Below are positions 1-19,950 of a stretch of 64,000 nt of DNA, one piece after another. A program made the translations under genes and the position numbers. How positions within the stretch are numbered: position 1 is the stretch's first letter; each line of letters begins with the position of its first letter. Source of the stretch: Chaenocephalus aceratus (Eukaryota > Chordata > Actinopteri > Perciformes > Channichthyidae); NCBI GenBank assembly GCA_023974075.1, contig CM043808.1, positions 18,876,704-18,940,703 on the forward strand, given 5' to 3'. The notes beneath the pieces are model-generated. The model worked only from the letters and a program-made list of their open reading frames with translations. It did no database searches and had not been told where the DNA came from.

Positions 1-3000
1 TCCATTTTTAACATTTGTATAATGAGTCTTTCAATATTTAAACAAATCAAGCAGGGGAGGTGACTAGTTATCATCACGGAAGGATGTGCAACAGCCTTTC
101 TTTACTGTGGAAACTAAATTAAAGACAATAGAGTTTTGCACTGGGTGTTACAGATGCATGTTACTGTAACTCTAAATGTTTCCTGTGTAATTCCACTAGA
201 TTATATGAAGGCACATATTGGATATTGGTTTTTTAATCCCAAATATGAATGATAGCTTATAATAGAGTGTTACAAAGTGCTCTTAGAACGAGCAAGTAGT
301 TTAGAATGTTTCATTCTCAAACCGGTTTTATGCAGTTTTACCTTTTACTTCACAGCACTAAGTACACTCTGTAAATGTACATTTTGAAGCAGTAGATTTA
401 GTTTTATTTAAGCCATTTTTGCATCCTGTGACTGTAAATTAAAGATCTTTGAATTTTGCCAGAGTGACCATTTTATAAATCAAATATTAATCAAGAAAGC
501 AGCCCTTTTTTTGAGTCTGCATATCTTAAATGTATATGTTTAAAACAAGTCATAAAAAGGATGTGAATATTCTTTTTATATTCACAACATGTCTAATACT
601 GAAGGACTTTTGCAAAAGGTCTTATTATATAATATTCATCATTTTAAAAATCCCACGTTGTACATAATGTTGTTCTCCATAAAGATGTATTGGTTTGCTT
701 GTATTATTTAATTGTATCAACAAAGAACCCTACTGTGTTTCATATTGTCCTCTCTGCTGACGTCCTCCCTTATTGTGTTGTTGTTGTTGTTGTTTATCCT
801 CCTCTCTGTCCGTCTTTTATCAAATGGCCAAGCGTCTGTTTCTTGCTCTTTGACACTTTTGGCACCGGTCGTCCTGACCCACTTTTTCAAATGTTTACAG
901 TTATTGTTATGGGCTATCTGCAGCAGGCACATTGCTCTATACATTTTTCGGTCCTGGAAAACAACAAACAAACGGCCAAACGAATGGCGGCCAAATCTGG
1001 AAGACAGAGACTGTTATTCTAATCACCTCAGCAGCAGCAGCAGCAGCTCCAACAGTCCCATCCCTCTCTCTCTTTCTCTCAATCTGTGTGTTCTGGTTGT
1101 GTATGAGTGTATGCATGCATGTGCATTGTGAGTCAGCAGCTGCATGTTGTTCCCTGTGTTGTGGTGCTCACGTGGCTGTACACAAACTTTGGCCAGGGGT
1201 CCTGCACAATTACACTTTCTACGCAAACAAGCGTCTGACTAAACAGAAACCCATTCCTTCATTCTCTGGAGGGAGCTGAGTTTAATGCATACAGGAAATG
1301 AAAGACTTTAAGTGTTTGGTTTGAAGGGTAAGCTACTTATTGGTTCAGATGGAAGTTGAAACGTGTCACCTGTAAGTTGAATAAGCCTGACGCTGGGATG
1401 TTCGCTCACATATAGGTCACCATCTGTGGGTTTAATTGGGCCAATTTAGTACCTTATTTTATTTGTAACACATGTTTCTTCACAGTAAGCATTTTTGGGG
1501 TTTAGTATACTTGACCTCAAACTTATATTTGGTATATATGACTATATGAAAATCTCCTTAAATGTGATGAGATCATCCTCTACTTTATTTCATCCACAAA
1601 CGTCATTAGAAGTTTAGTTTCCCTTTAGTCCTTTATGTTTCTTCACATTCAAATGTGTAAAGACTAATTCTTAGCTAAGTAAAAAACACAGATAAGAAAA
1701 TGCATTTGAATCAATGATGGCTCCTCGAAATGTCTTCTATGAACAAGCTGCATCCATATTTATGTAAAGGGGCTTTTCAGATATTTTAAGTGTTGAATAA
1801 GGTACCTTTCCTCAGATGGAGTTTTACTCCAAGAGATGGCGGTTGTTTGAAGACGTTGGTGAATCCAGACACTAAAGACACTGATGACACAAACTCACTG
1901 ACTGACACCATGGATCATGCTATACTACACAAAGTAATGGATTCAGGTTCTGTTGGAAAGGGCTTTAAGACGGCACGGTGGCGACTGGGTACGTGCCCAC
2001 CGCCATCTGCTGTAGGTAATCATTCTGAACCATCCCTCCAACACACCCACATGAGTGATGTTCTCATCTTAGCAAAACCAATGCTCGTATTGGCCCAAAA
2101 TGTCATGCTAATCTTTCATTGCAAGTATCATTATTCGCAGGGGTCGCTGCAACATAACATCGAATTTTTGCCCACTAGCCAAGGATACTATTTCCACTCT
2201 CCTCTTGAAAACCCTAACCCTAACCCTTCTGCTTCACATTCCAACACTTACAATTAATAGAAAGAAACCAGACAAACTGCATCGATATACAGCTCCTTGT
2301 GACCCTCACTGAAACCCCATTGTTTCTCTTTCTCCCCATCCTCTCCTCCGTACCATGGGGGGGGGGGGGAGGAGGTGTAGTTATCAGGCCCGGCCAGCCC
2401 AGCCCAGCCCTCCTACCTGACCGCTGGCAAAGGGAGTGGCTGCTCTCGCCTGACTATCTCCCACCACAACAGCACCAGGGAATGAGGAAATCAGGCTGGA
2501 GTAATCTATGCAGGCCCAGAGCACACTGGCCAGAGTGTGTGTAGTTTATAAAGTGTGTGTGTTTTTTGCGAGTATGCACCATGCGTGTGTTCAGGAGCCC
2601 GCCACTCCTGCAACATCCGGCTATAAATCTATTGTGACACGTCAAACTGAATTTATGAGCCAATCTGCTTGCGACAGACATGTTTGATTTGAAAAGGGAA
2701 AGGAGGATGAAATAAAAAAAATCTAGTGAGACTGAACTTCTGCTTTTTTATTTAAAGCGGGATAGTTAGAATATTTTGTTCTATATGTTATTTACTAAGC
2801 GTGCTTTAATCAAATGAAGCTCATTTAAATGTTCATTCCTTTTATGTGTCAACATTTTAACATTTTCCAAAAGACCTCTAAAGTCCAAATAATATCTATA
2901 GATGTAATGTGTATTTTAGAAAGGTACACAAGTTACACCCTACATGCAGAAGTAATGGGATCATATAGAATAGGAAAAACAACAGTGTGCAATATACCCT

Positions 3001-3210
3001 CCTGCAATTTCATGTTTATATTTATTTCAGTTTATTCACAATTGGCATACAGCACCAGGGAGCTCATTCATTTAATATGGTCACTTTTCTTAAAAAATAC
3101 TTTTTTTTACCATGACGTACATAGCTGCTCTTTTTTTTTTCATACTTATTGTGTTATCATCAATAGCCATTTTTTCCTCACTTTATCAGCACTATCTGCT
3201 GTTGTAATAA

Positions 3211-3256
3211 TGTACATTTCCCTGTTGCGGGACAAATAAAGGATTTCTGATTCTGA
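3211..3256 (+). repeat. LINE-type 3' tail fragment
   Basis: The short string ends with a GGGAC-AATAAAGG core followed by a TCTGAT-type terminal repeat. This is the usual 3' end of fish L2/CR1-like non-LTR elements. A closely similar string occurs in the opposite orientation near 50742-50775, so it is an interspersed repeat end and not a gene poly(A) site. The family assignment is from memory of fish repeats and is not verified. Confidence 0.45.
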
Positions 3257-3906
3257 TATAATATAGAAATTATATTTGGGGAAATATCATTTAAAAATCG
3301 ACTGCACATTTTCACACCTATAAATGTAGGCCTTCGACATCTTTTTGATTATTTTGTTGTCGATTCAAAAATAAGGAGAAAGGTTGATGCTCTACCTGCA
3401 AGAACTAACATTTGTATTGTAGTTTCTTTCTGCTTTTTTAAATGCATTTAGCCTTTTAGTTGTAATTCTATTTTTTCACAAATAATTAGTTTACTCTATG
3501 ACTCATTTTAGTGTGAGTTTCATCCTTAAAACATCGTTCTGAACTGAAAGGCTAAGCTACATTGAATGTCATTGCGATGGTATCAGTACCCCAATGTGTT
3601 GATAGTATTATCGGCATATCACGCTCTCCTGTTGCCTCTCTTTAGTGACTGCTGAACTGCACTGTTTGTGATAACAGTCACATTCCTATACTGTTTCCCT
3701 TTATACAAGAAGTCCACACTGATCACTTGTTCTCATTATGACTTTTTCTATCATTACAGTATTGTTCCTTTCATCACAAGTAGATGGAGTCTCCTTTGGT
3801 GACATTTCTAATTCTATAATACCCTGAAATCCATCCATTTGATTCACACGGCATCTTGTTATGTGTAACAATATCCATCTGTGTCTATATTGTTTTTGTC
3901 AATAAA

Positions 3907-4033
<127 letters not shown>

Positions 4034-5187
4034 CGGCAGCTGCCTGTTCCCTCAGTGGAAGCAGGTGTCTGTAAATCTCGTGGGGTTTGGGGCTTTTTTT
4101 TCTCTCTCTTTTTTTTGTTCTCTCTTGGGTGTAGTAGTAGATGGTGAAATTCCCAATGTGAAAGTCTGCTTCTCTCTCTGGCCTCTTTCCACAAGACACA
4201 CACTAAACCACACACATTGCTGACAGGGAATCTTTACAACACTGCACTTTCGCCTCTTCGCTGTCTGTTTACTCCATCATTGTTACATTAAACCCCATGT
4301 TTGTTTAGATATATGAACACACTTATAGCTGCGGATCGTGCACCCCAGAGGGAACTATTTCTGTGTAGCTCGGCCTTAAATACCACTGTTCCTGTTAGCC
4401 GTGTGTCCGTCACGATGAAGGTCTTTTTATGCTTCCCTCCGAGACTACTACTTGAGATGGGAATCTATATTTGAGGGCACTGTGGTGGATCAGGGTGAGG
4501 GGGTGCAAGGGGTGCAGGTGGCAAGAGGAAGGGTAGGGGGGTTGTAAATATAGATCCTGGTCTTAGCCCTTTCACAGCCTCACAGGAAGACATGAGACTA
4601 AATGTGGAGCTCATACTGTACACGTGTTAATGTGTGTTTTGGGAGGATTTTATTGCACACGGTTAATTTAAATGTGTAAAGGAGTTGACTTGTTTTCTTC
4701 GCCAGTGTTTGTGTTTCAGGAACGTTCACGCGAGTGGGCCTTCTTATCCACAGAACGAGAGCCAACAGTTGGATGCATTTGCTTATTATCTTCGCTTGCT
4801 GATAAACTCTGCACTCACTTTGTAATTGGCAGATGGAGGGAAAGTTTTATGATCTGCTCTGCTCAACTTTATGACAACAATCTGCAGGATTGTGTGTGTG
4901 TGTGTGAGGTATTTGAATACTACAATCCTTAAAGATTTGCATAGTAGACACCAGATAGCAAATCATTCATTCACTTTAACCCGAGGAATTAGCCTGGACA
5001 CCTCATAGTGTTGTTTACACTGGTAACCTAAACGACTGCAGTCTATTTGTGCTACAATATTGACTTAGCGTGTTTACAGCTTACATGCATGGAAATGTTG
5101 TTTATTCTCCTTTAGGAACGGCTTTTGAATTGCTATTTACTTTTACAACTTCAACTATGCTTTTATTGTTGAATATGCCCAAAATGA

Positions 5188-5228
5188 CACCAAACACAAG
5201 GATTTTAGTAAAAACAACACACTTTATT
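5188..5228 (-). terminator. myb: myb poly(A) signal region
   Basis: Reading the minus strand, AATAAA lies at 5228-5223 and is followed within 20-40 bases by a GT-rich stretch (about 5202-5188). This is the normal arrangement of a cleavage and polyadenylation site. It gives a myb 3'UTR of about 1.15 kb. Several other AT-rich hexamers exist upstream, so alternative ends are possible. Confidence 0.6.
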
Positions 5229-6360
5229 TATAGGCAGTATAGAAAAGTATAAAAAACATGAAAACTTGGCATGTATAAATGCTTTTATAAAATCCTTTTT
5301 GCTCAAAGGCTACTATAAAAAACAAGGCGTATACAAGAAGTGTTTGTAATGGACTACTGCAGTCTTAGTAAGAAAACAAAAGGATGATTGAATATACAAC
5401 AATATAAAACAATTCAAAAGAAATGTATAAAAACAAAAACCATACAAAAGTTTCAATTTGTATTTGTTTGTAGCATTATATAAAATATCAGTGTTTAGTA
5501 CCCTCGCTTTTTATGGAGAATATAACATTCAAGTGCAGCTTGGTTTTACTCTTACTGGGTGAGGCTCATTAAATATAAGCTCATTTCATATTTTGTAAAT
5601 ATATATACTTTTCTTTAACACATATGTTTGTTCAATACAGGATACTGTGAAGGCCAGAAGTAAATTGAAATGAATTTAATTTCTATAAAATAAGGTGCCA
5701 ATGTGGTGGTCAGGTAATACTAATAAGGCTGGCCCCTTATGTTGTGTAAAACAAGATCATTCATAGTTTAATAACAGCGCTTCTGGCTCAGTAGTTAAGT
5801 GTTTCCATAATGTGGCATGGACCAAACAATTGAAATTCTCAGTAGACACATTGTAGCCTGTAAAAAATAACAATAAAAGAAACAAACGTTTCATGACTGA
5901 AATAAAGAGGTCAGTTTTCAATCCATTAATATGCCTTTGGAATAATATGATAATGCTTAAATACTTAAAATCAACACTGCTCCATTTGGCCAATTGTAAA
6001 AAACAAAACAATAATAACATCAAAATTAAACAAAAAAGGAAATAAATTAATCAACTTGTTCTTTATATTAATATTAAAATTCAGAATTAATAATACAGCC
6101 CATTGAAAATGATATAGCCACCGTTTCCCATTTATAATACAACATTTAAAAAGTAAGGACGTACAATAAAACCCAGAGCAAATTCTGTATAAAAGATTAA
6201 AAAAAGGTTAGTCTTTGGTTGGTTGAAATCCAACAAGTGTGAGTGTAAAAACACCAATGGCAAAGAGCCTCTCCCAACTGTTGTACCACAACAAAAATGT
6301 AATCCGCCGCGCTGCGTCCAGCGCAGGGACTGCTGATCTTTCACTTCAACAAGTGTCTCT
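5210..6360 (-). other. myb: myb 3' untranslated region
   Basis: This AT-rich stretch runs from the myb stop codon (6363-6361) to the predicted poly(A) site. It carries a strong miR-150-like target (6270-6288, listed separately). A weaker miR-155 seed match lies at 5951-5957 (AGCATTA on the mRNA, 7 bases, no adenine at target position 1). The extent is inferred from the poly(A) signal; no transcript was available. Confidence 0.6.
6270..6288 (-). promoter_or_regulatory. myb: miR-150-like target site in myb 3'UTR
   Basis: The plus strand here equals the first 19 bases of miR-150-5p (as I remember it) at 17 positions, so the myb mRNA is complementary at those positions. The seed match is a full 8-mer (TTGGGAGA on the mRNA), extended through miRNA position 9. 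After a two-base mismatch at positions 10-11, pairing resumes over positions 12-19. The site lies 73-91 nt after the stop codon. Myb is the classic miR-150 target in mammals. The central mismatch suggests repression rather than slicing. Confidence 0.75.
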
Positions 6361-14192
<7,832 letters not shown>

Positions 14193-14423
14193 GTTAATAT
14201 GTGTAGAGCGGCTCTCAGGTTGCGCTGAGCTCGTACTTTCGCTATCTCTGCTGGTTTTGATCTACTGGCAGAGGCAGGTTGACATTAATTTAAACTACAC
14301 AGCCTCTACTACTGCTCCGCCCCTTCTAGCCTCTAGCATCCCGGTAAAATTGGCGCTTCTGAGCTGTGCTTACTGCGCATGCCCAGGTAGTATGCTTCAA
14401 AGACCATCGGACGTGTTGTAGTT
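14193..14423 (-). promoter_or_regulatory. myb: myb 5'UTR and proximal promoter
   Basis: The region immediately upstream of the myb ATG is GC-richer than its surroundings. It contains a GC box (CCGCCCC, plus-strand 14317-14323), an E2F-like TTGGCGC (14350-14356) and an NRF1-like TGCGCATGC (14374-14382). There is no TATA box at a convincing distance. E2F and GC-box control is known for mammalian MYB promoters. The transcription start is not defined here. Confidence 0.55.
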
Positions 14424-17400
14424 ACTGTTTGAATAAACAAGTGGAAAGCTATGGTGGAAAGTCATAATGTTAATATTCTCTCCATTAAATGTTGTCAAAT
14501 TATAAGTAAACATAATGATTATTAAAATAGAAAACACACTTTTTAGGTGACAAAGTAAACTATGCAAACCGATGTTGATAACACTGCTTAGGCTACTTAG
14601 CCTTAGCCTACTACACTGTTAAAATATAAAATACTTATACCATGATTAAAACGTGTCTGGATAACATATTCTTGCAAGGGTCAATTGAATGTTGGTGAAA
14701 TAATATTTGTGCCTAAATGGTTAAGTTGTACATATACATATACACATTTACGAAGCGTCCCTGAATGCACCGGGCACTACACAGTCGACTTGTCAAAGGC
14801 GCGTTTCTGCCGGTTGTCCGCGCTAAATGCTTTTTGTCAACAGTATTTGTGAGTTACTTCTCATCTGGTGAAAAGGAGAAGGGAACTAATGTGTCTGGAC
14901 GGAGCAAACAATTGGGGAATGGGTTTGGCATGTGTACAAAGTGAATGTGCAGTGCTGCTTTCTGTTCTCGGCTACTTGTTAGTAGTGTAGTGCTGCTTGC
15001 TGGTGTTGCATACACAGATGTTTCTCAGTGATAAAGCTTTCACGACCCGGCTAGACTATTATCATCAGGCGATAAAACAAGCTGTTGTGCTCACCAAGAC
15101 AAGAAATAATGTTAAAAAAGAGAAAGTCATTGAATGTCACTTCTGCTTGAGGTGATTTATTGCACTTAACTTCGAGACCAACTTCCTTTAAAGCAACAAA
15201 TCCTTCATTTTAGAGTTGTTCCTCAAGTTGCCTTTACATCTTCTAAACAGTAGCTTGCTGATGATGTCTTTGCATGTATTCAAAAATAATCCACACTTAA
15301 ATTAGGAACTTGTTTAGCCTGTTTTTCAGCAACCTTCTCTCAAAGATGACTAATGTAATTATGATCCAGCTGTATTGCATACGTTCTGCTTTATACTTTA
15401 TTAATGCAACTGGCCACCACCACCATGTATTATGATTATCTTGTTTTGGTTGAGTTCTCCATCTTCCCTGCTCTAGGACTGTCATCGCTCAGCCATTCAT
15501 TGCAAGGGAGAAGGGGGGCTTAATGCTTTATTTGTATAAATGTGTCTTCATTGTATTAGTTCCTCCATACGCAACCGTATTGTCCTGGTCACTTGTAATT
15601 ACCATCACCCCAGACCAGTCTATTGTCCCAGAGCAGTCATCATAATAGTGGCCTGATAAAGGGCTACACACAGTCTTACACACATTGCCTTGGACTGCAC
15701 ATTTTACTATTTCATGCAACAGGGTGGAGCTCAGTGAAGTGAATCACTCAGTGTGTGTGTGTGGACAGGGGGAAATATGAAGATTTACAGAATTCAACAT
15801 GGAGTAAATGAAGTACAGTATGGGAGGTATTTTGTTTGAATTGGTCTGTTATTAGTTAAATATTGATGAATTGTGTTGGTTTAGAGGCTACATTATGTGT
15901 AATATCATCATCTGCTTTTGACTTCAAGTGCCAATATGTCTTACTGCGAGCCTATAATGGGTGGTTGTCTGGTTGCAAACGCCTGTAGGCTTCAAATCCT
16001 ACACACCTGTGTACACAAGCATTGTTCCATTCATTTTTGCCTTGAGGAGCTGGTGGTTCTAATCTATTCAAATTATATTTTTAGCAGCTATCCTACAAAA
16101 TTGCCATACAAGATACAAAGTCAAAAGTCAGGAAATAAGAGTAGAATAGAAAACACTTTGTTGGGAACATTTAAAAACATCATACTGTATTACATCCGGA
16201 CATATTCAAACTAAATATGATCAGTTAATTATGGTACAGCACAACATTAAGTAAACATCAGACATAGCTAGTGATAACGCCATTGTAAAAAGAAACAAAA
16301 ATAAATAACCAAAATCATACTTCAGTATAAACAAATATGTCATTCTGATTTTACATGTGTGAGTTGTGCACCTTTAAATATGTGTGTTAAGCTTTTTCTG
16401 CACAAGCCCCTATGTCTCTTCCCTCGAGGGTATTATTAAAAACTACATTTTGTTATCTGAAACTAAATTGAATGAAAGGAGCCAGTGTATGCAAATTCAC
16501 AGTGTAGATTGAGTAGGAAGCCTGGGACCCATGGACTCCTAGCTAAGGATATTTGCATGGGTGCGATTGGACAGGTCAAGGGCAGGTATTGTGATGGCCG
16601 CCCCCTTTGCAAAGCATTGTGTGCACAGGTTGGCTCATTTGAATGATTTTTAATGATGGCTTCTGGGCCTGAGATGTCACCCCACCATGCTTTCAGATCC
16701 AATATTGGGAAGGCCAAACATGCGCATTGTTATGGTCTGTGTGCAACCGCTGCTGTGTGAGAGTGTTTGTCTATGTGTATGTAAAGGCCCGTGTTGGAAA
16801 AGGGTTGATCCCAAGCCAAATAGTGAACTTGATCCTGTATGATTATGTGGTTAAATAAACCCATATGTTGACTTTTGCTAATATATTTATATAAACATGC
16901 AATGATGTAAACATTATACTGCAGTACCTTTTAAATCCAGCATAAATATGAGGAACATTATGACGTTTGCATTATTTTAAACCTGCTTGCTAATAATCTA
17001 TTGTAATGGTCAATGATATTTAAAATGTGTCATGTTGTTCAAGCAATTCACTACTTATTTTAATTTAGTTTCATAATTATAACCTTTAAATTCTATAGGC
17101 TTTTTTAAGGACTTCATATGTGTTTTTGTGTTGACTCTAGTTTGGACCACCTGTAAAATACTCCCAAGTTGTAGGTTTTGCATTTGCCCAGGGGGTGAGG
17201 TCCTGTGAAAGACTTTTCCTATGATGCCTGGTGCCCTTGGCAAATTATGGAAAGCATTACCTCATACCCACTGCCAACTTTTGGGCTGGACTTCACCCCT
17301 CACCCAGTTGCACATAAGCTTTGTCTTCTACAATTACACCAGGATTAATCTGTTTTCAGATTTGCATGCTGTTGTTGACTAATTTGCAATACTATGCTTT

Positions 17401-19063
17401 CACTTAATTCCCTAAACCATGGCCACTCACTTGCTCTCTAACATTTTGCACATCTTTTAGAATTATATTAATATAATTCGGTTACAGAGGAAAACAATTA
17501 TGATAGCAAACCGTACTGTTTATAAGTCATTCAATTATACAATTTCTACATCATTTAAACAAAGCATGCATCCACTGATCCGCTCATTCTTCTAGCAATC
17601 TGTCCATCCATCTGTTTAATACATCTAATCAGCACAACATTAGTTCTCTAAGATATCCTCCTCGCCCGCCACTGATTCATTCTTTCCGTGAAATCTGTGA
17701 CCACATTATGAAGGTGTGGAATGAAACCCCGGCTTTTAGCCAGAAGTAACTCATGCTTAATTCATCTCTAAATGGGATTAAATTATCAAAGCAGAAAGAC
17801 TAAATAAATAAATATAAATAAACAAACATATTCATCAAATTCATATCGCTGATGATCACTGTGCTAGAGACTTTTGGTTTTTGTAGGTTATGTTAAACCA
17901 AAGTAATGCCAGCTTCTAGTGGAACATAATGCATTTCCATTACATATCAGTTGCTCGTTGCCGCCTTTTGGTTTTGTGTCCTAGAAACATTTTAGTGATG
18001 CAAAGGAAGAGTTCCCTCTCTGTCACCTGTGTGACCCTGTAAAGTGAGCATGTTTGTGTCTGTTTACCTGTGAGTGCATGTGTTCTCTGTGCGTGCAGTT
18101 GTTTATTTTGACATGTAGATGTGCAACCAAGACTTCAAAACGCAGGAAGTGGAATTTTAGAGGGGAAACCTCCACCCACTTTGAGGCACACGCGCACCAA
18201 ACACGCACATAAAGAGACGCAAACTCTTAACGAAAGGGGACATTTTGCGACAATAAATAATAAAATAAAATACTCCTGATATGAATGATACCCCTCATGT
18301 TTTTACATGCTTGCTCCTTTCAATTAAAGCTTTTCTTGTCAAATTGCCGGTTGTAATATGAGCCATTCATTGTGAAAAGGTTTTTACAATTACCTAAGCA
18401 GACGTCTTTCTTCCTTCTGCTCTATTTTTAGATTGGGGTGACACCCCAAACCTCATATTCAATTTCACTGGTGCAGATGTGAAAGTGCATATTTCACCTA
18501 GATCCCTGATATCAGATTATGTTATGACATTTTCATCTTCTTCTTTTTCATCGGCACGCAGGTTACTAGATGAGATCAGGACAACATAATCTATCAAAAA
18601 CCACAAATGCACACACCTGCTGCTCACATATGCGTGTGAACATACTGTATAGGACATGTAGAAATGCAAAAACCAAGTCAGAGATAAACATGTACACCAA
18701 AACAAGTACTTCCCTTTTGTGGTAGGCTATACGTTTCTTGTGAAGATAGTAGGAAAAAATGATGTTGTTTATTGTGTTTGTGTCTGGGTAAGGTGTGTAG
18801 AGTGTGGGCTCAGATGGGTTGATCTCTAACCATAGGGCATAACCTTTGACAAAAAATGGTTTAGAAATTCACACCTCAAAATCAGGATTGGCAATGTATT
18901 TTGTGCAGACACACTGTCATCTAATTTCATTGCACTTCATTTGAACTCTTCAAATCTTATTTAAGGTTGTGCAGAGAGGAAAATCTCTTTACTAATTTGT
19001 CTTTGTTCTTCAAATGAATTAGACATGGCAAATATGCATTTCAAGTGTTTCCTCGTCCATTAA
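14424..19063. other. myb/hbs1l divergent intergenic region
   Basis: No exon or RNA gene is visible on either strand. The start codons of the two genes face away from each other across 5.76 kb in total. Scattered haematopoietic-type motifs occur: GATA-like TTATCT/AGATAA at 15436-15441, 16453-16458 and 18682-18687, and RUNX-like TGTGGTT/AACCACA at 16846-16852 and 18599-18605. Such short motifs are expected by chance too. In mammals this interval holds the distal MYB enhancers. A GC-richer block at about 16480-16760 stands out. Confidence 0.5.
16489..16558. promoter_or_regulatory. Inverted pair of octamer motifs
   Basis: Perfect ATGCAAAT (16489-16496) and its reverse complement ATTTGCAT (16551-16558) lie 54 bases apart in a GC-richer block within the myb/hbs1l interval. 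Both match the POU/Oct consensus exactly. This is a candidate enhancer, but activity is inference only. Confidence 0.35.
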
Positions 19064-19428
19064 AGGTGGGGTAGGTAAGTTTGAGAAACCGGCTCGAGAT
19101 ACACTTGTTGTTATATTCCATGGAATGCTCTTAACATTCTTAAGTGCTTTGACAAAAAATCCATAAAAAAATGTCATCTGTGGAAGCCGTAGTACTGTAA
19201 AAAGCACGACCAATAATTTTAGCCGGCAAGGCTCAAATAACTGGATGGCCTACCTGCCTGTCAGCCTTCCATCTGTGCACAAACTTATCTCGTGCCCTCA
19301 TTGGTCATGTGCGCATTCGTGTGTGTTGGAGGAGGGGCTCTGTAAGGAAGTGGCAGATTTCTTCCAGCTGTGTATTTTCAAATTCTAGCGCACTCGAGCT
19401 GGTTTCTCCAAAATTACCTACCCCACCT
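19064..19428. mobile_element. TTAA-flanked non-autonomous DNA transposon, copy 1
   Basis: A 365-bp element bounded by inverted ends (AGGTGGGGTAGGTAA at the left, TTACCTACCCCACCT at the right). TTAA lies directly outside both ends (19060-19063 and 19429-19432), the target type used by piggyBac-like transposases. A second copy with the same ends lies at 39181-39674. It has no transposase; short frames inside it that match the other copy are not genes. It sits about 0.5 kb upstream of the hbs1l start codon. Confidence 0.85.
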
Positions 19429-19633
19429 TTAACCAAGACAGCATTACATTGATGATTTTTGATAAATTCATACTTTTCATGTCCTTCATACTTTTCTGTC
19501 CCTAAATCTAATATCAGTTGAAAGCTCTACAATAATCAACTGATTGGAATTCACTTTATATCTGACATACATGGTGTTTCATGAAGTCTGTTGGGGAGAT
19601 CCTCACCTCAGGCCGCATTAGAGGGAACTGCAA

Positions 19634-19648
19634 CAGGAAGTTACGTCA
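19634..19648 (+). promoter_or_regulatory. hbs1l: Overlapping ETS and CRE sites, hbs1l promoter candidate
   Basis: CAGGAAGT (19634-19641) shares its last T with TTACGTCA (19641-19648). The pair lies about 300 bp upstream of the hbs1l ATG. ETS plus CRE composites without a TATA box are typical of housekeeping promoters. The promoter role is inferred from position. Confidence 0.45.
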
Positions 19649-19835
19649 GCAGCAAACAAAACAATTGTCTGAAAGCAAGTTTTTATTTAATTTAATAATT
19701 AGGTTGCTAACCATCGAGCCACAGAAAACCAAACTTGGAAATTAAATTCGTTTTTATACCTCAGTTTTAATTTATCTTTTTTTTCCGGGCTTCAGAATTA
19801 ACCTGCTGTTGTACTTTCACCGAGCAACACCAGCC

Positions 19836-19858
19836 GCAGCAGCAGCAGCAGCAGCAGC
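19836..19858 (+). repeat. (GCA)n in the hbs1l 5' leader
   Basis: Nearly eight GCA units lie about 95 bases before the hbs1l start codon, probably within the 5'UTR. No upstream ATG opens across it. Length variation is likely. Confidence 0.85.
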
Positions 19859-19950
19859 CCGGCAGTGAGACACATGTCACAACAGTCTGTGAGCCGAAAC
19901 ACATTTACGCTCAAGCCGAGAGAAGAAACTTAATTAATTAACTTAACAAA

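Noticed and set aside
2210..2226. Telomere-like AACCCT repeats
   Set aside because: Fewer than three units; too short to be a meaningful interstitial telomeric tract.
1790..2257. 155-codon plus-strand open frame
   Set aside because: No recognisable domain, low-complexity composition, no splice or conservation evidence.
19019..19213. Minus-strand frame similar to one at 39228-39437
   Set aside because: The similarity is explained by two copies of the same TTAA-flanked transposon.
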